Positions 22,873-33,372 of a stretch of 64,000 nt of DNA are shown here, one piece after another. Within the stretch, counting starts at the first letter, position 1, and each line of letters opens with the position of its first letter. The notes below the pieces were generated by a model. It saw only the letters and a list, made by a program, of their open reading frames with translations. It was not told the origin of the DNA and searched no databases. The stretch lies in assembly GCA_032718565.1 (NCBI GenBank), contig JAVGVS010000163.1, positions 221,501 to 285,500 of the forward strand, read 5' to 3'. Source of the stretch: Distichodus sexfasciatus (taxonomy: Eukaryota > Chordata > Actinopteri > Characiformes > Distichodontidae). The translations under genes were made by a program, and so were the position numbers.

Positions 22873-25800
22873 AACACTCCTGATGCACCTGATTAGTCTA
22901 ACAGCAAAGTGCTAGCGCAGAATAACCAAAGTTTGTGCCGGGGGTGGGGCCGATTTTTGATCTCTGTGCCGTGAGGGCCCCAAGCGGCAGCTTAAGTGGA
23001 GTATGCCATGGGCCGGTTCTGACTGAGAGAAATGACTGCGCCAGTGTGTCAGTAAAATGTTCTACTACTGTAGAAATGACGTCCTAGAATTACAGTTCTG
23101 GATGTATTACTCTAGTAATGTTATGTTACCTTAATAACATAACACAATTATTAAGTATTAATATAAGTAGTAAATACAAATGTCGTTCATTTCAGGGATA
23201 GAACAATATGGGATTCTAGCCCCAGTGAATGATATATTTCATATATATATCCCCCTGTCACTTTTTTCCTCTTCACTGACTTGTATGTGCAATAATGTGG
23301 TTGTGAGTGTAAATGTACTGGCCGCTATTCTTTTATATGAGCTACTGCAGTTGCAGGTCTGTGAAAAATAAGAAAGCAGTCCATATTTTTATATATAACC
23401 ACTTCTGTGTTTATAGCAGCTATAACGTGTTATATTCCAACGCTGATTCAGTTTGCCGATTAGAGAGAACAGACCTCCGCACATGAGGAGACCGTCGACT
23501 TGTGGACCATATTCTGTTAATCACATCGGTGTAAAATAATATATGTGTAGTTTACAACTTCCAGGTTAGAGTAAGATCATTTACTCCATAAGATAATAAG
23601 ATAATAGATAAGATCATTTACTCCAAAATGTTCAGTGTTTTGAAGGAAGCATGGTAAAGTTATAAAAGAACATTGACTTGTACAGCCACAAATTGTCAAA
23701 CCAATAAATCAGAAATAAAGTGGCGCGTTTTTTTTTCTCCCAGAGCTGTCTAGTAAAGATAGTAGGTGAGTCGTAAAACATGCCACAATAAGTGATCATG
23801 TAAATCTAAAACATTATTTACTTTCCCCTAAAAACTGCACTCATTGCTCAGTGGTTTCACAGAGAAAACATGTACGTATATCATCTTGTACGTGAACGCT
23901 CTTTGAGTGTAATATTTGGTGCAGTGGCGTCTCCTAGTGGTCAAAAGATAAAGCTCCGTGCATAAGATTTCTCTTTAAAAAAGCACAATGTTCAGTTTTC
24001 TAATGTAATATAATTAACCTTTTAAAATCCAACCGCATAATGTAATTGTTTTAACTAAAACTGTTTTTCAATACCAAGTGAAAGTCTGTGAGACTCATGT
24101 CAACTTTCCAACGCCTTTACAGACAACTTCAACTCGTCACAGAAGTCTGATGATCATTCTAACAATCTTCCAGTGAGTCCACCAGCCTCATCCCAGTGCC
24201 GAGGAAATCACCAGTAAGCTTTGAAGGACTTTTCATGGCCCACATTAAGAGCGGACAGTGCGTTCAGTTTTGCAGGCAAGTTTTTGTGAAATATTGGTGC
24301 TCACAGACTTCAGTTCAACTTTCTGCAGCATCATCACTTCACGCTTCTACCATTTGGCAACTCCGATATAATATCTACAATATGCGTAGTGTCATGATAA
24401 AAAAAAAAACTTTTCTTTTTTTCTTACAATTAAAATGTGTTTAACTCTTAAAATGTATTTTTAAAATGAAAAACGAGGGAATTATCCTCATTAAACCATG
24501 ATCTGTGAGAGGTAAATAACACCAAATATTGATTAAAATGGTTAGTAATGGAGTTAATGATGAGATATCAAAATAAAGGGGTGGAAAATGCAACAAAAAA
24601 GCATGTCGTATTGGTGTGACTGACATAGAACTGGTGTGGATTTTTATGAAGCGGTCAATGAACATTAAGGTCCCTTTGCCGTAGCGTCACAGATACCGCG
24701 CTAACGTGGCGTTAAATGAGTATTTATTTATTCAGTCGTTGTGATTTGCTTTTTAGATCCAGTAAAACCTGCAAACGGTCTAAAGTCCATCTCAAGAGCT
24801 TGTGTCTGGAAGTAGTTTTCCATGAAACAGTATGAGATCCATTTATTCAGCAACGAAAAAAAATCCAAATGGCTCAAACAACCGATGCAGCCTAACACCA
24901 AATTTGTAGTTTCTCTCATTTCAAAACCTCAAATGTCTTCCATATTCACGATGAAAGCCAATGTTGTTTACTTGTACCTTCCCACCTACTGTTCCGAGCT
25001 CTAACTAGGAGCCCTCACATGGATTATTTGTTTGCATTTCATCTCTGGGGGACTTTCTGGGGACAGTTCTCTGCATTCTTTGCTATGTTTATTATATTCG
25101 AGAAACAAACTAACATGCAGCATTTCTTTCATGGCACCAGTGGGTTTAAAGTTGTTTCTCTGCCCAAATTGCTGCTAAATCTGTGCATTACTGATCATAG
25201 ATCCCTTGTGAGCCCGGAATGATGATCGAGAATGTTCTCATAACCTCATAACCTCACTGAACATGTTTCCAGTCAATCACTTATTAAAGAAAGCCAGTGG
25301 GAAGTGAAGTTACTTATTAAGTGCCAATTGGAAGTGGAGTTACGCTTTAAACTTTGCAATAGATGTCCTTAGATGCCACGACTGCAAACAAAGATGAAAA
25401 CTTGATTACAAAAATCAGATGAAAATAACACGAAAGCTACAGATGACGTGCATCCTTCTTCTACTGTATTTTTTATTTTCTATCTGCACAATGACACCCA
25501 GGATTATATTATGTCTAGATTTGTGGGTTTCTTTTTTTTTCAAGTTAAACTGTAGAACTCACTTGTTCTGCTTTCTAACAATGAGGTGAGCAAATCCTGA
25601 AGTTCACCCTCCACGGAGTAATGATTCCCGAAAGGTTAACGAAGGTCACCATATAATAGAAGAGCTGTTTGTAAAGGCTCACAAAGTTGTAGTCTTTAAA
25701 AGCCAGAGCTCCCTACACTCGGTTAAAGGAGATTTATGGAAAGCATGCATTTTGCAAATCATTATGCCAAAACGTTTATTAACGTCTTAATGTCCCAGTA

Positions 25801-27422
25801 TTTATGATGATCAGAGTCAATTAAACCATATCATTCGATTCCAACATTTCATGGAAATGAACAGCTGCAGCGTATATGAAGGCATATTTGTCTTACCGAG
25901 TAAAAGCCAATCCTACATAGTGCCACGGACAGCTGAATGTGTTCAGACATCGTCCCCGGCAACAGCGTTACCACCGACAACCAGACAAAGCCGAGCAGAG
26001 CAGAGTCAGGCCTGAGTGTGTGAGCGATGTCACAGGTGAAGAGACTGAGGCACGGAGGCTGAAGATACAGTCCGTCGTCCTCTTCTCTCAACAGCAACAG
26101 AGGAGGAGGAGGAGGAGTCTTTCATCTCCCATTCATAAACAGACTGGGAGTGTGTGTGTGTGTGTGTTTTATAAGAGCGAGTGAGAAAGAGAGATAGAGA
26201 GAGAGATTGAAGCACAACAACTACAAGAGCCGTAGATTAGCGTGGGGCTTTTCTCCTGAGATTATTGGCTAAGTAGCAACCGTGGTCCAAAATTAAACCA
26301 TTAATTGGATTAGCCACTTTCACATAGGCAATATTGAATGAAGCGCCACAGCTTGGAGCGTGCAAATCATTAAGACCGACATCACACACTGTAGCACAAT
26401 GAAAAACATGTTTGTCTTACAGCAGCTGCTGCACAATAACCCGAGGCTTAAAACTGACAGCTGTTTTGGTAATTGTTTTCTCGAAGTTAATAGCACCAGA
26501 AGCTACACGCGATGGTGATGTTGATGATGATGATGATGATGTTCTGACACCTTTCTCTCAGAACCAGCATTAACTTTTCAGCAATCTGAGCTATGCTACC
26601 TCTTCTAGTGGATCAGACAACACAGGTCAGGCATCACTCCCTCTTCAATCAAAGTCATTCAAATCCTCATGTTTGTCCGTTTTTCCAACAGTACTCACTT
26701 GCTGCCTAATATTTCCCCTCACGTGCCTCTGGAACCAGGCAATTAATGTTATGCGATTCACGTACCAAAAGTCACAATGTGATGGCTGATCAGTTACTCG
26801 GTGTAACGTTATGAACACATGCGGAACACATGGATTACATTGTAGTACCAATTTCCCAGTCAAGGATTAAGCCTAGTCCTGGACTAGCTTTGAGTTTGAA
26901 TGGGAAATCTCCAGTTTAATCCAAGACTAGACTTAATCCATGGGCAAGAAACCAGCCCATGGAGATTTACCATTCAAACTAAAGCTTAATCCTCATTAAA
27001 TCATTCATCTTTATGTAGAAAGTCCTTAAAATATTGATCACACTTGTATAAATGTCAGTCAGTCCAAAAGTGGTGTAACATGAAATTCTACTTGTTGCTA
27101 AATTTGGGGGGGGGTTTTTTGTTTTTTTTTACTAATTATAGGGACAGTCTACCTGGAGCAATGTGACAATAAGTGTTGGTTTCCTGAACGTGGGTTAAGC
27201 CTGGTCTTGGACTAAGATGTAGTAACAATGGAGATTTACCATTCAAACTCAAAGCTAGTCTAGGACTAGGCTTAATCCTCGAATGGGAAGTTGGCCCTAA
27301 GGGTCTTGCTCAGGGGATTGTTAGAGGAAATTCTAGTGGTAAAGCAGAAGGAGAGCGTGAGAGCGTCCAGGCCTGGGTGTAATGTCAACTCTCCTCCACA
27401 AGGTGGTAGCAAAGACTCGCGA

Positions 27423-27467
27423 ATGCAAATCACAAGCCGTCTCTGTTGGGCTGGTGAAAATATAAAA
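27423..27467 (+). promoter_or_regulatory. hspb3: Possible hspb3 promoter: octamer and TATA box
   Basis: A perfect octamer ATGCAAAT (27423-27430) lies about 30 bp upstream of TATAAAA (27461-27467). Together they could place a start site near 27495, about 370 bp before the hspb3 ATG. No convincing heat-shock element was seen nearby, which fits a developmentally expressed rather than heat-induced member of the family. Other AT-rich words closer to the gene cannot be excluded. Confidence 0.3.
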
Positions 27468-27863
27468 CATTAAGATCTCATAAGAGATGATCTTATACAT
27501 TTTTATGACTATATGTCATAGCTAATTGTAAACTAAAATACATATCTGTTCTAGTGTTGCTAGTGCAAATTTTTTTAAAATATGGTTATAATATACAATT
27601 TAAATGTCTTCAACTTTGTAAAGAACATTGAGAGAATATTGATTAAAGAAATTATTAATGAATGAAGTCCAACATTTTATTTCCACACAAATTCTGCCAC
27701 ATCCGTAAGCCACACTCTTTGCTAACTCTAAAAAAAGAGTCAGCACCTCTCACTGCCCCCCTGGGTCAGAAACATAAGCTGCTTCTTATTATAGCCCTGT
27801 CTGACACTAATGTGACGGAGCCTCCGGCAGCAACAGAGCTACTGTTCGACCCACTCGGGTGCC

Positions 27864-28322
27864 ATGGCAGGAGAGGAAATCACTATTTCCCACTGGATCT
27901 CATGCCCGGTCCGGCACCAGCACCGTTTTGACAGCAAGGAGATTGAAGAGACTGTGGAAAACCATCGACTGTTCGCTCTGCCCGGCCCTGAGTTCCAGGC
28001 CGTTAAAGTGGAACCAGGACCGGGAGCCGGGTGTTTAGACAGCGATGATGAGGACGTAGGGGAGCCCCTGTTCCGGATACTACTGGACGTGGCCCAGTTC
28101 AAGCCTGAGGACATTTTAATCCAGATTTTCGAGGGCTGGCTTCTGATCCGAGGGAGTCACGGCATGAGGATGGACGAACATGGGTTTATATCCCGCCGTT
28201 TCACCAGACAGTACCAACTGCCCGACTCCCAGCTCCAGGCGGAAGACTTGACAGCCATGTTGTGCCACGATGGAATACTGGTGGTGGAGACAAAAGACAG
28301 ATGGTGGTCGGCTTCTGATTAG
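27864..28322 (+). CDS. hspb3: Heat shock protein beta-3 (small heat-shock protein)
   Basis: An intact single-exon gene of 152 aa; human HSPB3 is about 150 aa and also intronless. HSPB3 is a muscle small heat-shock protein that assembles with HSPB2 into hetero-oligomers. The N-terminus (HWISCPVRHQHRF) carries the PVR word of the family, followed by an acidic linker (DSDDEDVGE, residues 59-67). The alpha-crystallin domain spans about residues 68-145, with FRILLDVAQFKPEDI, FEGWLLIRGSHG, RMDEHGFISRRFTRQYQLPD and LCHDGILVVE all clearly visible. The C-terminal tail is very short (RWWSASD) and lacks the IxI motif, as is usual for HSPB3. The ATG at 27864 is the first in frame with the conserved N-terminus. 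Flanked by arl15 and snx18, as in other vertebrates. Confidence 0.97.
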   Translation: MAGEEITISHWISCPVRHQHRFDSKEIEETVENHRLFALPGPEFQAVKVEPGPGAGCLDSDDEDVGEPLFRILLDVAQFKPEDILIQIFEGWLLIRGSHGMRMDEHGFISRRFTRQYQLPDSQLQAEDLTAMLCHDGILVVETKDRWWSASD

Positions 28323-29559
28323 CCAAGTTATGCCTTTGACCACAAGATCAGAAGAAGACTGAATTCTTTTATCACTGATGGATTCTTTGCATGAAAATTT
28401 TTGATCATGATTGATTTCAATGAAAGATTAACAATGAATAGTGCACTGTATGTAGTGTAAATTGTGACCACGTCAAACTAAAGACACAGCCCACATCCCA
28501 AATGAGTCCTATGATCTAATCTAGTCACATAAATAGATGAAATCATTTTTGAACTGTCCTAGATAAAGGGGCACACAATGGAATTACAGAATGCATCTAA
28601 GATTAAGTCATGTCTAGGCAGAGCATGAATAAGCCAAACCAAAGAATACTATTGTTGTGTCACACTGTGGTGATTTAAAAGATTTCTTCAACTTCCTGCC
28701 CTACAATAGACTTTTTTGGCCCAAATTTGGTTCACATTGTTCAGTAAAGATGTGAACATCTGGCTTGTGCAAGTCATTATCCAGTGTGGTTTTATTTCTG
28801 CCTGTTCAGTTCGTGTTCAATTCACCAGGCAAACAAAATATTAGTCCCGGTGCGGATTGTAAATAATAATAAATACAATAAACACATTTTTACAGAATCT
28901 ATGAAAAATCTAACTTTTAGAGTTTCAAATAGGGGAGTGAGATCAAGTCACAGTTCTGGCCGGAGTGTTGTAATCATCTTTTAAAATCCACTACAGGTTG
29001 GATCTAATAATTGATTCAAGTAATAAATGAAAACTTACATAAAACAGTTACTTCTAGGGGTGCCAGATAATAGAACAAAATGATATTGCACTGTTTTTAT
29101 ACTGTTAAAAACATTATATTTCGATACAAATATGATCTAAATATATGTGTGTCACAATATAACAGCATATTGTATAACAACATGGTGTATAACAGTATAT
29201 TGCTATTAATACGTTTATATATTAAGGATTAAGGATTGTTTAACCAAATGAGTTTGACCACACTATTTGGAAAGATTTTGTCATTCTAACACATTGTCCT
29301 TTTTGTGCAGACGTCCCTCCGCTACAAAATGACCACAGCCATTTTAGAATGACAAAATCTTTCCAAATAGAGCTGTTTAAGCCATTTTCACAACTACTTG
29401 GATACCGCTATTTGGAAAAGACATTGTAAAAAATAACGTGGGTTGTTTTTTTTGTAGGGGAATGCATCTGCAATAAAAAAAAAGCTGAGAAATGAATGTT
29501 AGAAAGCATCCTGTCCCGACCTTTATTCAGTGCTGTTATATCTTAGAATTCGATGTTTT
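28323..29559. other. hspb3 3' flank and spacer to snx18
   Basis: Probable hspb3 poly(A) signals AATAAA lie at 28868-28873 and 28877-28882, giving a 3'UTR of about 560 nt. The rest is AT-rich with no gene. A striking 27-bp inverted repeat at 29263-29370 is listed separately. Confidence 0.55.
29263..29370. repeat. Perfect 27-bp inverted repeat with 54-bp loop
   Basis: The left arm, 29263-29289, starts CTATTTGGAAAGATTTTGTC. The right arm, 29344-29370, is its exact reverse complement. A third, partial copy of the arm (ctatttggaaaag) lies at 29408-29420. It sits about 750 bp upstream of the snx18 ATG, outside the GC-rich promoter. It could be a small MITE or a cruciform-forming element. Confidence 0.9.
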
Positions 29560-30118
29560 ATTTTGTCTCAAACTAAAGTAAGTTTTACGACGTGATTTGC
29601 CGCGACGTGACTATTGCGCATGCGCGCCGGGACGCGCGTTAAATCCCGAATGACATCACCCTGTTGGCGCTGTGGTCAGGCGTTGGCCCCGCCCCCAGCC
29701 GCGTGATTGGCGTTGCCTGAGTGACGGCTCGACTCCGCCCACCGCCGTTTTCCCTGATGACGTTTGATGAGCTCAGTGCTGGAGTAGGACGCGCGCGCGA
29801 GCGCCAGAGACGGAGAGAGCGGCTAACGTTACTTTGCTCCGAACGGCAAAGTGAAGAGATGGAGACGTGATTTTGTGGACTTCCACCAAGGCGGCCCGTT
29901 AACGGGCTCTGGGAAAATATTTATGTTTATATATATTTCGTTATTTTGCTGCGGGACACTTTTTTTTTAAGTGACGAGAGAGTCCGAGAAAAGTGCTGCT
30001 GGTGCCAGCGAGGCTGCTGTGAGCGCGTGAGTTTGACTGTTTACTTGTTAGCGGGTTAGCCGCCGTGCTAGCGAGTTTTTAATTTTCTATTTAAATTTTA
30101 AAGGGTTTTTTTTTTGCC
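29560..30118 (+). promoter_or_regulatory. snx18: GC-rich CpG promoter and 5'UTR of snx18
   Basis: The block is CpG-dense compared with its surroundings. Visible sites include a perfect NRF1 palindrome TGCGCATGCGCG (29615-29626), a GC box ccccgccccc (29687-29696), an inverted CCAAT box (ATTGG, 29706-29710) and CRE-like TGACGT (29758-29763). There is no TATA box in the expected position, as usual for a broadly expressed gene. The exact start site cannot be read from the sequence; the 5'UTR probably covers the last 200-300 bp and ends in a T-rich run just before the ATG. Confidence 0.75.
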
Positions 30119-31631
30119 ATGGCGCTCCGAGCGCGAGTTTTGTATGACTTTGTGTCGGAAAACCCCGGCGAGATTTCGGTGAAGGAGAGCGAAGTGGTGA
30201 CTCTCTACAGCGAGCAGGACATCGAGGGCTGGCTGGAGGGGACGAACAGCCGCGGCGAGAGGGGGCTTCTCCCCGCCTCGTACGTGGAAGTCCTGAAAAA
30301 TCACACTCCGGCTCCGTCCAACAATAACGTGTCCCCGGGAGACGCGTTTCCGCCCTCCCGCTACGCCAACGTGCCCTCGGGGGGCTTTGACGCCCCCTCT
30401 AAAGAGAACTACAACAACAAAGTCGCGAGTTTTACAACTTTCGCCGCGCATGCGCAGCAGCCGCTCCCCAGCCAGAGCCAGAGCCAGAACCAGAACCAGG
30501 CGAGCCAAGGGAGTGATGACGACTGGGACGACGACTGGGACGACAACTCCACCGTGGCCGACGAGCCCGGTTTGGTGGGAGGCGGGCTCCGGGATTACGA
30601 AGGGAACGGACCCTCCACCTACCGGGTGTCCACCTCGGCGTCCATGGCCCGGGGCGGAAACGCACAGCAGGCCAAAAGCTCGGCTACCGTCAGCCGGAAC
30701 CTGAACCGCTTCTCCACTTTCGTCAAGTCGGGAGGCGAGGCCTTCGTGCTGGGCGAGGCGTCCGGCTTCGTCAAGGACGGCGACAAGATCTGCGTGGTGA
30801 TGGGTCAGCACGGGTCAGAGTGGCAGGAGAACCCGTATCCGTTCACCTGCACCATCGACGACCCCACCAAGCAAACCAAATTCAAGGGCATGAAAAGTTA
30901 TATCGCGTATAAGCTCACGCCCACCCACACGCAGAGCTCGGTCAACAGGAGGTACAAGCACTTCGACTGGCTCTACGCCCGGCTGGTGGAGAAGTTCCCT
31001 GTCATTTCCGTGCCTCACATCCCAGAGAAGCAGGCCACGGGACGCTTTGAAGAAGACTTCATTTCCAAAAGGCGGAGGGGTTTAGTCTGGTGGATGAACC
31101 ACATGATCAGCCACCCGGTTCTGGCCCGGTGTGACGTTTTCCAGCACTTTCTGACCTGCAGCAGCACGGACGAGAAGGCCTGGAAGCAAGGCAAGAGGAA
31201 GGCGGAGAAGGACGAGATGGTAGGGGCCAACTTTTTCCTGACTATAAGCACGCCAGTGGCCACGCTCGACCTCCAGGATGTGGAGAGCAAGATCGACGGC
31301 TTCAAGGCCTTCACCAAAAAGATGGACGATGGTGTCATCCAGGTCAACGCCACGCTCAGCGAGTTCGCCAGGAAGCAAATCACCGGGTTCAAGAAGGAAT
31401 ACCAGAAAGTCGGACTGGCCTTTAAGTGCCTTAGCCAAGCTTTCGAGCTCGACCAACAGACATACTCGGTCGGCTTAAACCAAGCCATCGCGCACACCGG
31501 GGAAGCCTACGAAGCCATCGGAGACTATTTCGTCGAGCAACCCAAACAAGACGTGGACCCGGTGCTGGACCTCTTAGCCCTGTATCAGGGACATCTGTCT
31601 AACTACCCCGACATCATTCACGTGCAAAAAG
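30119..31631 (+). CDS. snx18: Sorting nexin-18, coding exon 1 (SH3, linker, PX and most of BAR)
   Basis: SNX18 is an SH3-PX-BAR sorting nexin that tubulates endosomal membranes and acts with dynamin, N-WASP and AP-1 and in autophagosome formation. This exon encodes residues 1-504. The SH3 domain is at about 1-60 (ALRARVLYDF, ALYDF-like; GLLPASYVEV). A low-complexity linker at about 61-200 has a Gln/Asn run (SQSQSQNQNQNQ) and an acidic DDDWDDDWDD patch (133-142), the place of the WDDEW LC3-binding motif known in mammals. The PX domain is at about 235-345 (RRYKHFDWLYARL; the basic patch KRRRGL follows). BAR begins at about 365. The exon ends after one base of a glycine codon at 31631, followed by GT (GTATTT); an unspliced reading would add 19 unrelated residues and stop at 31690. 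The start is the first ATG after the T-rich 5'UTR and keeps the conserved MALRARVLYDF. Confidence 0.97.
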
Positions 31632-33221
31632 GTATTTACTTCTTTCATTTCAGCATCCGTTTTTTGTCCGAAACACTCGGTCTAGTGTAGGCCGCGACTG
31701 GGAGTTTGCATGACACCGTTTGTTTGCTTAGAACCCCCTGGTTTCAGCGGGCTGCTGAGTCACATGGACAGGACTTTTGCTGACGCGATGTATGTTTTTC
31801 CATTAGAGGTTAAAGAGCGAGGCAGAGAGAGAGAGCGACGCTATTGACAGTGTGCTTTAGAGTGAAAACTGACCCAGCATTTGACATTTATGTAGCTGAA
31901 AGTCCTGATTTAATAGCAAACTTCTGTTTTCTGTCAAAGCTTTGATGGCATCTTGGAGCCTATTTTTAGTCCTATCCTCGATTTTACTAATTAGGTTAAA
32001 TTTTATACTTTTATTGTTTAGAGTTTGAATAATTATAGGTGCCTCAGACTTGCTTAAAACTCCATTTGCAGCAACAGGTTTTAATTTTGAAACATTCAAT
32101 TTTTTTGGAAGTATTTTTGGACAAATATAGACATTTTTATACTATTTTTGACGTGCTGAACTGTTCATAGATTTATTTTGCATTTTCCTGTACATATCCT
32201 CAAGTGTGGCATGAAAAATCATCATAATTCTTATGCAGTGTGATAGACTCAATATTAGAATTTTAGGCTAAAATTATTTGCAGGAAACAGACATAAAATG
32301 ACATGATTTGGGTTAAGGCCGAATTTATTCCAGGATATTTCTTTTACTTCCCCTCGTTCATGTTCTCAGCCAGCCGAGGTGCCTTTTATATTTGAGCCCT
32401 AAGGGTGAGACTTAACTTCTTTTTTTAAATGATCTTACTTTTCCCATGCATTAATATTTTACTGTTACTCTGCTACCACTGGGCAGTAAAATCAGGTAAT
32501 TATAAATTAATCTCATTACATGTTCTAGGCTCTATCTAGAGACTAATGTGACAATGATTTTTCAGAACACTCCTCAATGCCTCAACAGTTCGGTCCTAAT
32601 AAGAGGCTTACACTTTTTAGGAACTTAATACTAAAAGCTTCATAGTAGGCTACACACAAAAATTGCGTGTATGTGTAAATGTTATTTGTCTATATAAGGG
32701 CATTTCAAGCTGGCATTCCGAACCCCCCCCCCTTTTTGAAAGCACAATTTAAAAACTAAGGTTGTGACCTTTCCATGAAAGCGCACTCTGCCGTGTTGTC
32801 CACTACAAAAAGCTGCCTGTGTAACTGCACAGACATTCACCTGATAGCAATCAGTAGATAAGCAGCGGTGATGAACTGTGGAAGCCGGGAGAGGTATGCG
32901 CTCAGACAAGAGGCCTTTGACTAAATCAGGCAGTTTCTTCTGCCACCCTCGTAATGTGTTTTTAAGCCAAATAGGATGAAGTATGCTATTAAGACCATAA
33001 AAGGTAGTATAGATTTGACTGCCAAAAAGAATTAATGTTCTCTAATTTGGTTCCTATTGGAGAATGTTATTTGTGTATTTTTCCTACTATAACCAGGCCC
33101 TTTGGTTGGGAACACAACCATATCCACACAGAGGAAGCCGAGAGTGTTGACACCCCGTTTCTATAGTTGCGAAAGAACCAACTGCTGCTGTTGTGGTGCC
33201 TGTAGTAGGACCTTTGTTTAC

Positions 33222-33372
33222 AGACAGCGAGATCCAGGTGAACGCCACGCTTGGGGAAATAAGAGCCATGAGGGAATATGAGAAAGTGAGACAGCCCTTT
33301 ATGTACACTGAGGAACAGATCTTTTAAAACCAATCCATTGCATACACCAGGAGGCCTCTGAAGTTGTGTGCT
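33222..33372 (+). pseudogene. Decayed partial copy of snx18 exon 1 inside snx18's own intron
   Basis: The segment gagatccaggtgaacgccac (33228-33247) matches the exon-1 segment at about 31336-31355 (..catccaggtcaacgccac). It reads EIQVNATLGE beside IQVNATLSE, then GAATATGAGAAAGTG beside GAATACCAGAAAGTC (EYEKV / EYQKV). After an in-frame TAA, aaccaatccattgcatacac matches aaccaagccatcgcgcacac (NQSIAYT / NQAIAHT), then gaagg..tctgaag matches gaagcctacgaag. Order and orientation are kept, with internal deletions. It covers only part of the BAR region, has no flanking splice logic and is broken by a stop, so it is a duplicated relic and not an exon. Confidence 0.75.

Larger units (their letters stand above)
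18100..27400. other. Probable arl15 intron 1 or 5' flank, distal part before hspb3
   Basis: No coding exon can be supported. The stretch holds a repeat-poor block at about 18100-18400, a hAT-like fragment at about 18860-19155 (gatttgattcgattacgatc ... tttcaacaccctag), AT-rich DNA with an (AT)n run (19621-19642), a SINE tail (about 20401-20510), a transposon relic at 21085-21949, a pair of about 140-bp repeats (20852-20996 and 22710-22872), a V-SINE head (about 22530-22640), (GGA)n and (GT)n runs near 26100-26168, a (GAT)n run near 26520-26541, and two palindromic MITEs (about 26847-26993 and 27176-27297). Confidence 0.4.

Noticed and set aside
27600..27860. Heat-shock elements upstream of hspb3
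   Set aside because: Scattered GAA and TTC words occur, but no array of three alternating units was found.
30098..30811. 237-codon frame on the minus strand across the snx18 promoter edge and exon 1
   Set aside because: It is the antisense shadow of GC-rich snx18 coding DNA; the composition is Val/Gly/Arg-rich with no domain.
31632..31690. Unspliced end of the snx18 frame (GIYFFHFSIRFLSETLGLV)
   Set aside because: A clean GT donor at 31632 and a perfectly phased last exon at 40965 restore the conserved HVQKGALTKVKES; the extension is intron read-through.
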